Source of the DNA: Bacteroides fluxus YIT 12057
Lineage (GTDB): Bacteria; Bacteroidota; Bacteroidia; Bacteroidales; Bacteroidaceae
DNA length: 64,000 nucleotides
Reading direction: 5' to 3'
Assembly: GCF_000195635.1 (NCBI RefSeq)
Contig: NZ_GL882623.1
Coordinates: 78,687 to 142,686 of the forward strand
The position numbers and the translations under genes were made by a program. Of the stretch, positions 25,046-34,972 are shown in pieces; the stretch's first letter is position 1, and every line of letters starts with the position of its first letter. The notes under the pieces were generated by a model. It did no database searches. It had not been told where the DNA came from and saw only the letters and a program-made list of their open reading frames with translations.

Positions 25046-26161
25046 TTAATAAGAACTGATATCAATTACATCTATGCCTTCTATGTTTTTTAACTCAAAT
25101 CCATTAGAATTCCAACTTTCAATGACAATCTGTCTGGAAGTCCCGGAAGTATAGGGGTGGGACAATCCTACGCTATAGCTCTCGTTAACACCATCGCCCC
25201 AGGATACATTACCAAAAATATTGTCGCCCGTAAGTGTCGGTAATAGTAAATTCTGTCCCGAATGTGTCAGCCGAAGCACACCGTAGCCTTCCAATTGTCC
25301 CATTTCGTCAGTATCCTGATTCAGTGAGATGGTCTCTGTCTGGTCTGGAATAAATTCAATGCCATAATCTGTCAGCACCAGTCTGAAGATGTATTGGAAT
25401 CCTCCTTTCATCTCCACTTCGGGAAATTTTACTTGATATTCCTTATCGTCGATTCGGACCTGCAGAACAGCGGTCTTTGTTTTCGTATTGAAAGGTATCC
25501 ACCAAAGACGAGGCAAGTCCGAGGTCCAGCCACCGGAAGTAATTTCTTTATCGATAACCAAGCCAACGTTTTCTTTACCCGTACCTTTTACTTGTCCAGT
25601 CTGTACATTCAATGTTCCACTTGTATATACCTCTTCTCCCGAAATGCTGATGCCCTTCAACTTACCGTTACCTGCATATCCTTGGCTGCTGATGTTGAAT
25701 GTCACCAATGAAAGAGCGTGTTTCAGCGTCAATTTGGCCACATGCGTGGTATAAGTGACTGGAACAAAATTGCCGGAATAAAGTATGTCTTGCTGCTTAC
25801 TGATGTCAACGGGAATGGCAGACAGGTCGTTCACACCTTCCACATAGGGGGAAACGGCATAAATGAAAGACTTCTCTTCTTTGGATAGCCTAATTGCGGG
25901 AACAATCTCCCAAGAGCTTCCCGTATAAGTAGCGGTAATGTTCTCCACCATATCCGGAGCGTCTATACGGCCATAGGCTTTGGCATACAAGTTCATGGCA
26001 TCGTCTTTTTCAAATGTAGTGGTTACGGTTGCCTTTGTTTGGATTTCGGTAGTAATGGACACTTCCACTTTGTCGGTATCGGTATCTTCCGTTATCTTGT
26101 CTTCGCTGCAAGCAGCCAGTAATAGAACCAGGCTGCCAATTAATAACCAGGATGTTTTCAT
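25046..26161 (-). CDS. Fimbrillin-like lipoprotein
   Basis: A 371-aa protein with a lipoprotein signal ending LLLAAC (C18) and the acidic tail of exported Bacteroides lipoproteins (SEDKITEDTDTD). The body follows the fimbrillin/Mfa-like pattern: EIQTKATVTTTFEKDDAMNLYA-type N-terminal strand, IYAVSPYV, and a central FNISSQGYAGNGKLKGISISG strand before KTAVLQVRI. Such proteins are pilus subunits or tip/anchor proteins or surface lipoproteins. It starts 4 bp after the C10 protease stop, so the two are cotranscribed. A protease-inhibitor or partner role is possible but only suggested by the pairing. Confidence 0.78.
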   Translation of the reverse strand: MKTSWLLIGSLVLLLAACSEDKITEDTDTDKVEVSITTEIQTKATVTTTFEKDDAMNLYAKAYGRIDAPDMVENITATYTGSSWEIVPAIRLSKEEKSFIYAVSPYVEGVNDLSAIPVDISKQQDILYSGNFVPVTYTTHVAKLTLKHALSLVTFNISSQGYAGNGKLKGISISGEEVYTSGTLNVQTGQVKGTGKENVGLVIDKEITSGGWTSDLPRLWWIPFNTKTKTAVLQVRIDDKEYQVKFPEVEMKGGFQYIFRLVLTDYGIEFIPDQTETISLNQDTDEMGQLEGYGVLRLTHSGQNLLLPTLTGDNIFGNVSWGDGVNESYSVGLSHPYTSGTSRQIVIESWNSNGFELKNIEGIDVIDISSY

Positions 26162-26165
26162 ATTC

Positions 26166-27803
26166 TCATTGTAGTTTAGAGATTATACGAATAGTCTTTA
26201 TCTCGTCTGCGCACTTCAGTTCCAGCGAGTTTTCACCGGCAGGCAGTGCTGAAGCGTCTAAATTCAATTCCGGCAACGGGTCAAGCGCCCCTTGCTCTAA
26301 GATACTGCCGTCAGCCCCTTTCAGCACATAGGTCACGTTGTGCTTCGTGGTCAATCTGAAAGTGTGCCTTTGCCTGTCATATTTCAATGTGGTTGTCTCC
26401 TCAATGCTTTTCCAGGGTTCTACGACAATGCGGAATATTTGTGTCAGCTCCGTATTGCTTTCCGTGTCTTTAACCGTTATTTCAATATCCCATTTGGGTA
26501 TTTCGGCATTGAGCACTTCGGTTGTTTTCAGCATTCCGTTTTCGTACTTGAAAGGAACCTGCTCATAGCTGCCGTTGGCAGAATTATAAGTGCCGTGCAC
26601 TGTGACGTCGTAAGTGCTTTTCACGTCTTCACCATTCACCTTTACGCTTCCGATCACCGATCCGTAAGGTAGTCCTTCTTCTATCTTGTTGTTACTAAGT
26701 GAGATGCTTCGCAGTGTCTGGTTGGGAGCGCCTATGCCGACCACTACCACATGATAAGCATCATAATCCATCTGCATAGCTGCGTCACGTAAGTTATCTA
26801 TGGAGAACTCTCCGTTTCCATAACCGCCCCATCCCCAATTTACGTGGAAATGTCCTTTACCGTCATAACCGTCAATGTTGAAGCTATGACCTGCATTGTT
26901 TTGGGTATCTACTGCATTATATATAATCGCTCTTCCTGCATTCAATTCGTTAAGGAGCAGTTGTTCCCAGTCTCCTTCATATTCATCACGCCAATAGTAG
27001 GAAACGGATTCCGGGTAAGAAAAATTATTTATGAGTGCCTCCGATATCCTGTAGACTTCATTGCTTGGTATCCCTGAACCGTCTTCACCATAATTCATAC
27101 GTACACTCATTCCGGCATGGTATAGCAGGCGGGCCGTTTCGTCAAAATTATTGCTCCCTGCCATAATACGATTCCAGTCATAAGATAACTCCTTGCTGAA
27201 ATCGATGCTGAGACCGCCATAATTAGGGCTTGTGTACGAGATGTTTCCTTTGGGCTGAACCGGCCAATGTTGTACACTCATGGCTTGGCTCATGGCTACT
27301 GCCACACAACCCACCAGTGCTTTTTTCTGCGGGCAATACTTGTTGTACGGTTCACTCTGGTTCCAGTTCACTTCAATCAACGGGGGAATTTCTTTCTCTG
27401 AAGCCCGGGTACTGACACCCGCTACATCCGTCCAGCCCCGGTGAGGGGATGTGACTATGCGTGCTAATTTTAATATTTGCTGTTCATACTCGTTCAGTAG
27501 ATAGTGCATATTTTCAGGTAGCAAACTGCTGTCCAACGAGCCGCTTTTGGAATATCCCAGAACGGGAACTACCACGTCGTCAGCCGATACAATGATCCAG
27601 CCTTCAGGAGCAAGGTTGATGATGTAATAAGCGTTACCTGTTTCTCCTGCGGCGGATATGCTCCGTATCCCGACCGAGTTTACACCTCGTGTCCGCATAA
27701 AAGCTATTGCATGCTGCTTGGCTTGTTGTACCGTCACCTCTTTGGCATATCCTGCCGTAAAAGCCATCAATGCCAATAGTATAAATAAACATTGCTTTTT
27801 CAT
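26166..27803 (-). CDS. C10 family cysteine protease (streptopain-like), secreted
   Basis: A 545-aa prepro-enzyme. The signal peptide spans residues 1-20 (ends AGYA) and the propeptide about 21-140. The catalytic domain has C166 in KKALVGCVAVAMSQAM and H306 in NAGHSFNIDGY, followed by the family's VNWGWGGYGNGEF segment. All catalytic residues are present, so it should be active. About 180 residues of Ig-like C-terminal sequence follow. C10 enzymes are the SpeB group; Bacteroides relatives are known surface or secreted proteases. The frame extends upstream to 27866, but the ATG at 27803 starts a normal signal peptide. It is the fourth gene of the susC operon. Confidence 0.9.
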   Translation of the reverse strand: MKKQCLFILLALMAFTAGYAKEVTVQQAKQHAIAFMRTRGVNSVGIRSISAAGETGNAYYIINLAPEGWIIVSADDVVVPVLGYSKSGSLDSSLLPENMHYLLNEYEQQILKLARIVTSPHRGWTDVAGVSTRASEKEIPPLIEVNWNQSEPYNKYCPQKKALVGCVAVAMSQAMSVQHWPVQPKGNISYTSPNYGGLSIDFSKELSYDWNRIMAGSNNFDETARLLYHAGMSVRMNYGEDGSGIPSNEVYRISEALINNFSYPESVSYYWRDEYEGDWEQLLLNELNAGRAIIYNAVDTQNNAGHSFNIDGYDGKGHFHVNWGWGGYGNGEFSIDNLRDAAMQMDYDAYHVVVVGIGAPNQTLRSISLSNNKIEEGLPYGSVIGSVKVNGEDVKSTYDVTVHGTYNSANGSYEQVPFKYENGMLKTTEVLNAEIPKWDIEITVKDTESNTELTQIFRIVVEPWKSIEETTTLKYDRQRHTFRLTTKHNVTYVLKGADGSILEQGALDPLPELNLDASALPAGENSLELKCADEIKTIRIISKLQ

Positions 27804-27896
27804 GGAATTATAATTTAGAAAAGGAAAGAAAGGGCGTGTTCCCGTTTGTAAGGACACGCCCTCCATCCTTCATGTCAATGAGGAAAGGTTATATTC

Positions 27897-28805
27897 TTAT
27901 TTGGTCATAGTGATGTTGCCAATTGCATCCCAAAGATTTCCACTGAGTTGTCCGCTTCCGGCAGGAGCTAAGAAGAAGTAAAGCACTTTGGAGGTATCAA
28001 ATGTAATAGTTTTCATATCCTCACTGCACTCTCCGTCTATAGTTCCGCTGGTAACCATCTGATTTCCATTTACTGTTCCCAGATAAACATCGAAATTGCC
28101 ATCAGTAAAACCTACGTTCTCGGCAAACATGGTTCCTAAAACAAATGACAGTGTCACTTTTTTGGTTGTCATGTCAAAATTGTAGGCTAATGTTGCCTGA
28201 GTCCAGGCATATCCCATCATACCGGTCACATAAAGGGTTTGGTTGTAACCTTCTTCGTTCTCTTCATAACCGATCACGTTCACATCCCAAGAAAAATTGC
28301 CGGTATAAGGGCTGGCTCCCTCCATCTTCCATTTGCCTTGTAGCTTTTCATAGAAAGCAGAGTCATTGTCTCTTAAAGATACGGTCGTTACTGCGTTGGT
28401 ACCAATACTTCCTCCCTCTACTTTGGTAATGGTGACGGTGAAAGTGCGTGTTTCATTGATGTCATCGTCATCTACTGTAGCGATTTCAATATTACCGCTT
28501 GTGGCATCTGCAGGAATAAGGATTGTCTTCGAAGTTACATAATAGTGAATATTATCCATGGCTGGATTTTCACCGGTTTCCGCTACCTCTACCGTGATGC
28601 GAATAGGACCATTTTGAGTCCCCTCTACCTCAATAGGGACATTGAATATGCCTTTATTTTCTTTAACGGATATCTCCGTTTGTCCCATGCTGACCGTAGC
28701 GTTCCCATTATTCCAGTCATTGTCATCATCCGAACAAGCTGCAAATAAAGTCGCTGCCAGCAACAGTGCAAATATTTTGTTAATTTTCATATTTGAATAT
28801 TTCAT
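27897..28805 (-). CDS. Calx-beta domain surface lipoprotein of the susCD operon
   Basis: About 300 aa. The lipoprotein signal ends ATLFAACS and an acidic DDDNDW tail suggests export to the cell surface. Residues 38-150 form a Calx-beta domain (VSMGQTEISVKENKG, IEIATVDDDDINETRTFTVTI). The remaining half is a beta-rich domain of unknown family. It follows susD by 13 bp and takes the position of the extra surface-binding lipoproteins (SusE/SusF-like) of Sus operons. The second ATG (28790) gives a tidier signal peptide than the first. Confidence 0.8.
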   Translation of the reverse strand: MKYSNMKINKIFALLLAATLFAACSDDDNDWNNGNATVSMGQTEISVKENKGIFNVPIEVEGTQNGPIRITVEVAETGENPAMDNIHYYVTSKTILIPADATSGNIEIATVDDDDINETRTFTVTITKVEGGSIGTNAVTTVSLRDNDSAFYEKLQGKWKMEGASPYTGNFSWDVNVIGYEENEEGYNQTLYVTGMMGYAWTQATLAYNFDMTTKKVTLSFVLGTMFAENVGFTDGNFDVYLGTVNGNQMVTSGTIDGECSEDMKTITFDTSKVLYFFLAPAGSGQLSGNLWDAIGNITMTK

Positions 28806-28818
28806 TAAGTTCTACAAA

Positions 28819-30333
28819 TTAATATCCAGGATTTTGTTGTCCGTTCAATTGTGGGTTGTTTTGCATTTCGTCGGTCGGAATAGGCCATACAAAACGATAA
28901 TCGCTAGCTTCGTATGATAAATCAGCACCCAGTTTCACTACAATATTTTCAATGGCCGGGTTTTCAGGATGCGACGGGTTACGTTTAAAGCCTAATCCCC
29001 AGCGGCGTAAGTCGCTCAAACGGAAGCCTTCACCCAATAATTCTTTCAGACGTTCTGTACGTATGGCATTTACCAATCCTTGACCAGAGTAATTGCTTTC
29101 TTCATATCCTGCAATGCGCTTTTTCCGTAAATCATTCAAGTATTTATTTGCCAAAGTCGGGTTAGTGTTAACAGCAGCTTCAGCGGCAATCAGATACAAT
29201 TCACTGGTGCGGAACACTTTGCTCATGTTCATGTAATTGGGCTGAGCTCCTGTTTTCAAAGATTCGTTACCTGGATATTTCTTGAACACATAAGCTTGAG
29301 TCTTGCTATCTGTCAACGCCCATACTTCAAAGTAGGTGTCGAAGCGGATATCTCCTTCGTCTCCATACAATTCCAACACATCGAAAGTCGGGATGTAATC
29401 AGCATTATCCAAGTTATCAGACAGATAAGTAGAACCCGTGGAATTTCCAAGTTCCGTATTGCTCATGAATGAGCGGAAGATAACTTCGGAACCTTCATCC
29501 TTTGTCCACAAGGCTTCATAGTCTGTAATTTCTGTCAGCGGATATTTTCCGGAGTTTATCACTTCTTCCGCTTTAGACAGAGCAGTGGCGTTGTCACCTT
29601 TCAACAGGGCCAAACGAGCCTGGAAAGCCAGAACGGCATATGATGACAGATAAATGGCATTAGGGGCTATATTTTCGTTGTTCGCTTTTTCAAACTCTAC
29701 TAATGCATTGTAAGCATCCCCCATTTCTTGCTCAATAAATGAGTAAAGTTCATTTTGGGTGCTACGTCCCGGATAAACGCTACTGTCACCTGTAGGATGA
29801 TAAACTGTTACGATAGGCAGGCCGAGAGCCGGTGTATCACCTTTTTCGGCAGAATAGGCCTGGCAAAAATGGTCTGCTAACCAGTAGTAGGCATAAGCTC
29901 TGATGAAGCGAGCTTCACCTTCATATCTCTTGATATTTCGTATTTCCTCTTCAGAAAAAACGTCAGATTTTAGTAGGGTTTCTATTTTCTCAAGCAGGTA
30001 GTTGGCTGAATTGATTACACTGTATAATCCTGCCCAATAGGCTTTGATATCGCCATCGGAAGAAAGGATGTTTCCATTGGAAATCAACCCTACACGGTTA
30101 CCATTAGCAATTGTACCATGGAATAAATCCGCTTGAATGTCCGTAGAATATACATACGAACCTGTGGTCAATCCTCGAAAACTGCCATACAGACCGTTAC
30201 GGAATCGCAGGCAGTCATTTACGCCTTGAATAGCACTTTGGTCATCAAGTTTCCCATAAGGCCTCTTGTCCATGTCGCAGGAGGTAACCAAGAGACCGGC
30301 CAAAAATAATATAGCTAAATATATTTTCTTCAT
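28819..30333 (-). CDS. SusD/RagB family nutrient-binding lipoprotein (active copy)
   Basis: A 504-aa outer-membrane lipoprotein with a lipobox LLVTSC (C19). The helical TPR-like SusD core has recognisable blocks: RFIRAYAYYWLADHF, RARLALLKGDNATALSKAEEVI-like, SELYLIAAEAAVN, IRTERLKELLGEGFRLSDLRRWG, and a C-terminal WPIPTDEMQNNPQLNGQQNPGY. SusD acts as the lid of the SusC transporter and binds ligand. It lies 17 bp after susC. The ligand is unknown; the neighbouring protease suggests peptides or glycoprotein fragments (inference). Confidence 0.95.
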   Translation of the reverse strand: MKKIYLAILFLAGLLVTSCDMDKRPYGKLDDQSAIQGVNDCLRFRNGLYGSFRGLTTGSYVYSTDIQADLFHGTIANGNRVGLISNGNILSSDGDIKAYWAGLYSVINSANYLLEKIETLLKSDVFSEEEIRNIKRYEGEARFIRAYAYYWLADHFCQAYSAEKGDTPALGLPIVTVYHPTGDSSVYPGRSTQNELYSFIEQEMGDAYNALVEFEKANNENIAPNAIYLSSYAVLAFQARLALLKGDNATALSKAEEVINSGKYPLTEITDYEALWTKDEGSEVIFRSFMSNTELGNSTGSTYLSDNLDNADYIPTFDVLELYGDEGDIRFDTYFEVWALTDSKTQAYVFKKYPGNESLKTGAQPNYMNMSKVFRTSELYLIAAEAAVNTNPTLANKYLNDLRKKRIAGYEESNYSGQGLVNAIRTERLKELLGEGFRLSDLRRWGLGFKRNPSHPENPAIENIVVKLGADLSYEASDYRFVWPIPTDEMQNNPQLNGQQNPGY

Positions 30334-30350
30334 AATAGTTGTTTACTTAT

Positions 30351-33335
30351 TTAAAATGTTAATTCCAAACCGAAAATGAACTGTCTTGTATTCGGGTAAC
30401 CAAATTTCACCAAATTAGTATCCGGTTCAGGGTCATATCCAGTGAACTTTGTAACGGTCAAGAGGTTGCGGCCAGTAAAATATATGTTTATGTTTTGAAC
30501 ATCCAAGTGTTTTAATACGGATTTCGGAAGAGCATATTGTACTGTGATATTCTTCAGACGCAAGAATGAAGCATCTTCAATCAAGTGGTCATCGAACTGA
30601 ATGGCTTCGCTGGCAGCCGGTATGTCGGTAACCTGACCTGGAGTAGTCCACATATTCAGCATATTCGTTGTCTGGTTAACCTTCAAAGCTTGGCTCGGGT
30701 TCTCCAAAAAGTAGTTATCGTTACTAATCATGTATTTCTTCCAAGCCCATGTGAAGTCGGCACTTACGGTAACGCCTTTCCAAGAGGCTTCCGTTCCAAA
30801 ACCGCCAGTATAAGGAGCAAAACGATCTTTGCCAAGTAACACGGCATCACGCTCTTCGTTATATACCTTAGTCAAATTGCCATCTTTGTCATACCAAATC
30901 TGCTTACCATCGCGCGGATCTACACCAGCCCGACGAACAAAGAATAGTTCACCTACAGAGTGCCCTACTTTATATTTCAAACCATAGTTGGGCAAAGCGT
31001 ATTCATCGCGGCCGTTGAATAATTCTGTAATTTCATTTTTGTTATAATTGAAGTTGGCTTTCACGCTCCAACGGAAATCATTGGTATTGAAGATGTCCAC
31101 TGCTACATCCAGATCCACACCTTTGTTCACCATGGCGCCGATGTTGCCTGCACCACTGCTGAATCCGGTAGTCAGAGAGTAAGGAATATCCATCAACATG
31201 TCAGTTGTCTTTTTATGGTAGAAGTCTGCGCCTATGCTTAAGCGGTCGAATAACCGGAAATTAAGACCGATATTGGCAGAAGCTACCTTTTCCCACGTCA
31301 AGTCGTAGTTACTTGCTTGCGAAATACCTAAAGAACCTAAGCCGTTATAAGTCTTTCCGCTTCCAATCAAGCCGAAGTAAGCATAGTCGTCGATGCTGGA
31401 GTTACCGGTAGTACCATAACTGGCTTTTACAGAAAGCTCGTTTATCCAGTCTATATTGTCCATGAATCTTTCTTTTTTCAGATCCCACATGGCACCTACC
31501 GAGAAGAAGTTTGCCCAACGGTCATTCGGAGCGAATTTGGAACTTCCGTCGCGGCGGAAAGCCAAATCCACATAATACTTTTGAGCATAATTATAACTGC
31601 CAGTGAAGAAGTATGAGTTTACTACGGACTCAGTTAAAGCTTGGCTCAAATCAGTGGGAGCAACTTTTGTTCCTTGCTGCAGGAACAACTGACGTGAGTC
31701 TGTATGCCCGGATGACATTACTCCAAAACTTTCATCCTTGGCGATGATGGACTCTTGTCCGGCCAGCAGTGTAATGTTATGGTCTTCTATGTGAAACTTG
31801 TATTCAGCCGTATTCGTATAAGTCCAAGTGTAATATCTTTGGAAAGATTCGCTACGTGCACCGGTGTCTCCCTTATAGACGTCACCCATTGGTGTTTCAA
31901 GGTCATCAGTCGGGAAATAAATGTTTGAGCCGCGGTAGTCAAAAGCGTTTAAAGCCTGTTGAGCTCTAATGGTCAATCCTTTGATGGGAGTAAGCTCTTG
32001 AAATAAGTTGATATTGGCTGTCACTAAGCGTTTTTGAATGTCGCGTGTATCGTTGATGTAGTCCACTGTCGGTGTTTGAGAGAAGTGCAGATATTGCGCT
32101 TTGTCACCCCACGTAAGCTTTCCGTCATTGATAGTATAGTAGCGCGGAGAATCGTAGGGCATAGCTTTGCGGGCAAAGAATGCCGGGTTGGTACCATAGA
32201 TGGCATTAGTTGCCTCAATTTCATTGTTAGTATTATATTTTGCATAACCCAAATTGGACTGTATGCCTACTTTCAGCCATTTCTTCACGCGGGCATCGAA
32301 GTTGAAACGTAAGGATTCGCGACGTAAACCGGATTGATCAACTATACCTTGTTGGTCGTGATGGTTTAAAGATAAATAATAAGATGTGTTGCTGCCACCT
32401 CCACGTATGTTGGCATCAAGTGTATAAGTAGGTGCGCTTCCATCGAAAACTTCATCTCTCCAGTTAGTGTCAATTCCATACTTATTGATGGCATCCTGTG
32501 CTTCTTGTGACAACGGTTGCCCCAACATCTCGCGGAACTTCAAATATTGTTTGGAGTTCATCATTTCTACTTGGTCTTCAACCATGCTTGAGAAACCGAA
32601 TTGGCCTCGTAAAGTCACAGTTGCTTTTTCATTGAATTTTCCTTTCTTACTAGTGATTACAATGACGCCATTGGCTGCACGCGAACCGTAAATAGCTGTG
32701 GATGCAGCATCTTTTAGTACTGTGATGTTTTCAATGTCACCTGGGTTCAGCGAATTGAAAACTGTTGAAGAAATAGGTGAGCCATCTAATATAAACAAGG
32801 GAGTTGTACCAGCGTTAATAGAGCTTACACCGCGTAAGCGAATGGAAGCGGACTTGGAAGGGTCTCCTGAACCGGAAAGTACAGACAAACCAGATACTTG
32901 CCCTGATAGTGCATCTGTAAAATTGGTAGTAGGATTTTTTTCCAACTTCGTATTGTTCACGGTACTTACGGAACCTACCACAGAACCTAATTTTCTGCCT
33001 GTACCATAACCAACTACAATCACCTCGTCCAATAACTCTGTATTGGATTTCATGATGATTTTCATAGTAGGTTGAATATCAACTTCTTGCTCCTGCATAC
33101 CAATGTAAGAAATCACCAAAGTTTTCGCGGAACTTGGTACGTTCGGTAATGTAAAATCACCATCTACACCGGTAATGGCACCTATTTGTGTACCTTTTAC
33201 CAATACAGAGGCTCCAATAACTGGCTGCCCGTCTTCTTCAGAAATCACAACACCTGTAACTTTCTGTGTCTGGGCAGTTACTAGGCCTATTCCTACAAAA
33301 AGACAGGCCAATAACAGCATTAATTTTCTTTTCAT
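30351..33335 (-). CDS. SusC/RagA TonB-dependent transporter, the complete and promoter-linked copy
   Basis: A 994-aa protein. The signal peptide spans residues 1-21, and a carboxypeptidase-D-regulatory-like domain spans about 24-100. The TonB box is EVIVVGYGT, the plug is about 110-225 (SIRLRGVSSINAGTTPLFILDG, VLKDAASTAIYGSRAANGVI seen in pieces), and a 22-strand barrel ends FIFGLELTF. Only this one of the four susC bodies in the window has a start codon and signal peptide. Codons 68-77 are the 28-bp core shared with the three headless cassettes, so the first 67 residues form an exchangeable head. It heads the operon running down to 25046. Confidence 0.96.
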   Translation of the reverse strand: MKRKLMLLLACLFVGIGLVTAQTQKVTGVVISEEDGQPVIGASVLVKGTQIGAITGVDGDFTLPNVPSSAKTLVISYIGMQEQEVDIQPTMKIIMKSNTELLDEVIVVGYGTGRKLGSVVGSVSTVNNTKLEKNPTTNFTDALSGQVSGLSVLSGSGDPSKSASIRLRGVSSINAGTTPLFILDGSPISSTVFNSLNPGDIENITVLKDAASTAIYGSRAANGVIVITSKKGKFNEKATVTLRGQFGFSSMVEDQVEMMNSKQYLKFREMLGQPLSQEAQDAINKYGIDTNWRDEVFDGSAPTYTLDANIRGGGSNTSYYLSLNHHDQQGIVDQSGLRRESLRFNFDARVKKWLKVGIQSNLGYAKYNTNNEIEATNAIYGTNPAFFARKAMPYDSPRYYTINDGKLTWGDKAQYLHFSQTPTVDYINDTRDIQKRLVTANINLFQELTPIKGLTIRAQQALNAFDYRGSNIYFPTDDLETPMGDVYKGDTGARSESFQRYYTWTYTNTAEYKFHIEDHNITLLAGQESIIAKDESFGVMSSGHTDSRQLFLQQGTKVAPTDLSQALTESVVNSYFFTGSYNYAQKYYVDLAFRRDGSSKFAPNDRWANFFSVGAMWDLKKERFMDNIDWINELSVKASYGTTGNSSIDDYAYFGLIGSGKTYNGLGSLGISQASNYDLTWEKVASANIGLNFRLFDRLSIGADFYHKKTTDMLMDIPYSLTTGFSSGAGNIGAMVNKGVDLDVAVDIFNTNDFRWSVKANFNYNKNEITELFNGRDEYALPNYGLKYKVGHSVGELFFVRRAGVDPRDGKQIWYDKDGNLTKVYNEERDAVLLGKDRFAPYTGGFGTEASWKGVTVSADFTWAWKKYMISNDNYFLENPSQALKVNQTTNMLNMWTTPGQVTDIPAASEAIQFDDHLIEDASFLRLKNITVQYALPKSVLKHLDVQNINIYFTGRNLLTVTKFTGYDPEPDTNLVKFGYPNTRQFIFGLELTF
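33107..33134 (-). repeat. Recombination core, head copy
   Basis: A 28-bp core beginning AGTTCCGCGAAAACT and ending GATTTCTT, in frame at codons 68-77 of the complete susC (residues SSAKTLVIS). It is identical to the cores at 35449, 41100 and 47301. Identity with cassette 1 continues to 42 bp. The flanking CCAAGTT and AACTTTGG arms form an imperfect dyad around CCGCGAA, a shape expected for a tyrosine-recombinase site. Confidence 0.9.
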
Positions 33336-33391
33336 AAATTCTCTCTTAAAGTTTAACTTTACATTAATTGTTTCTTTACTCTAACAAAATG

Positions 33392-33421
33392 CAAATATAT
33401 TAATAAAACTGAAACGGGCAA
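33392..33421 (-). promoter_or_regulatory. Promoter of the expressed susC operon
   Basis: On the minus strand TTG (33419-33421) and TATATTTG (33392-33399) are spaced by 19 bp. The transcript would start about 50 nt before the susC ATG. It lies inside every possible inverting segment, so it moves with the susC head. Confidence 0.6.
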
Positions 33422-33787
33422 TTATTTTAATGAAAAATCCTTGTAATTCTATCAATTTGTTAATAAAAGAACGATTTTTATGCTTAACAACAGCTTTTTT
33501 GCATTTAAAAAACCTAAATAGAGTTGCATTAACTATCACTCTGATTCGCTTATTTTAGCATTCTATCTGGTGAAATACATATATTTTAAAACAAAATGGT
33601 TAAAAAAAAGAGGTGTACAAGCTCATTTTCTTTCTCTTCCAAGACAAATTGAATGTTCTTAAATACCAAAAAAGAACAAGAATATGAAACTAAAAGGCCC
33701 TTTTTACAGATATTAAGTCTTCTTCAACTCTCATAGTGCACAGAATATCGTCTTATTTGTTCATAGTATTAATCAAAAAAACAAGAG
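33422..33787. other. AT-rich divergent region between susC and the recombinase gene
   Basis: About 365 bp with no gene. It holds the upstream part of the susC promoter region and whatever drives the recombinase. The nearest match to a -7 element on the plus strand (TTATTTG near 33757) is imperfect. No repeat or operator was recognised. Confidence 0.5.
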
Positions 33788-34972
33788 ATGAGTAAAATTA
33801 TTTACAATTTGGTGTACAACAGAAAAAAATGCCTCAACAAAAAAGGGATGGCATTAGTTCAAGTAGAAGCTTATTTGGACAGAAAGAAAAAGTACTTCTC
33901 TACAAAAGTTTATTTAAAGCCTGAACAATGGGATACCAAAAAGCTTGTCGTTAAAAACCACCCTAATGCGGATGCTTTAAATCGATTGATATATGAGTAT
34001 ATGTCAAAGATAGAAAAAAAAGAATTGGAGTTATGGCAACAAGGACGACGTATTTCTTTGGAATTATTGAAAGATGTATTAGGTACAAGCGAGAACAAAA
34101 CTTCTTTTATCCCCTTTTTTAGGCAAGAAGTTACAAATTCCGCATTGAAAGAAAGTACTAAAAGAAATCATCTCTCAACTCTTACATTATTGCAAGAATT
34201 TAAAAAAGATGTATCATTCTCTGATTTAACATTTGAGTTTATATCATCGTTCGAATATTTTTTGCAGTCTAAAGGATATCACACCAATACGATCGCTAAG
34301 CATATGAAGCATCTAAAACGCCATATCAATGTTGCTATTAATAAAGATTATATGGAGATACAAAAATATGCTTTCCGGAAATATAAAATTAAAACCATAG
34401 AGAATAAACATACACATTTAGCTCCAGAAGAGTTGGAAAAGCTAGAGAGGCTGAATTTAATTGGGAGATACACTAAGTATCAGAAAACTTTAGATGCGTT
34501 TTTGTTTTGTTGTTATGCCGGAATGAGATATTCCGACTTTATCAGCCTAACACCTGATAATATCGTAGAAATACACAAAGAAACTTGGCTAATTTATAAA
34601 TCTGTCAAAACTAATACGGAAGTCAGACTACCATTATATCTTCTTTTTGAAAAGAAAGGTCTTGTCATTTTGGAAAAATATCAAGACAATATTCAAGACT
34701 TCTTCCATCTTAGAGATAATTCAAATGTAAACAAAGACTTGATTATTTTAGCTCGCTTAGCGGGATTGTCAAAAAAAATATCTTTCCATACAGCACGTCA
34801 TACTAATGCAACTTTACTAATATATAATGGGGTTAATATAACAACTGTACAAAAATTATTAGGACATAAAAGCGTGAAAACCACACAAGTATATACTAAT
34901 GTTATGGATATGACAATCGTTCACGACCTAGAAAAGAACCACTCACTTATACCTTGGAAGAAAAAGGTGTAG
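33788..34972 (+). CDS. Tyrosine recombinase (site-specific integrase), probable shufflon invertase
   Basis: A 394-aa protein in the usual Bacteroidetes integrase layout. An Arm-type domain spans residues 1-100 (YLKPEQWD), a SAM-like core-binding domain about 105-200, and the catalytic domain follows. The catalytic set is complete: R247 in AGMRYSDF, a Lys in the IYKSVKT beta-hairpin (K271 or K274), H334 and R337 in [12 protein letters not shown]360 in LLGHKS, and Tyr369 in TQVYTNV. It lies inside the segment bounded by the head core and cassette 1 core, beside the 5' end it would move. It is much richer in A/T than the backbone genes. No transposon or conjugation genes accompany it. Confidence 0.93.
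   Translation: MSKIIYNLVYNRKKCLNKKGMALVQVEAYLDRKKKYFSTKVYLKPEQWDTKKLVVKNHPNADALNRLIYEYMSKIEKKELELWQQGRRISLELLKDVLGTSENKTSFIPFFRQEVTNSALKESTKRNHLSTLTLLQEFKKDVSFSDLTFEFISSFEYFLQSKGYHTNTIAKHMKHLKRHINVAINKDYMEIQKYAFRKYKIKTIENKHTHLAPEELEKLERLNLIGRYTKYQKTLDAFLFCCYAGMRYSDFISLTPDNIVEIHKETWLIYKSVKTNTEVRLPLYLLFEKKGLVILEKYQDNIQDFFHLRDNSNVNKDLIILARLAGLSKKISFHTARHTNATLLIYNGVNITTVQKLLGHKSVKTTQVYTNVMDMTIVHDLEKNHSLIPWKKKV

Noticed and set aside
33788..34972. Integrase of an integrative element (ICE or prophage)
   Set aside because: No attachment-site duplication at a tRNA, no mobilisation, relaxase, capsid or cargo genes. The gene is bracketed by the SusC cores, so a local invertase role fits better.
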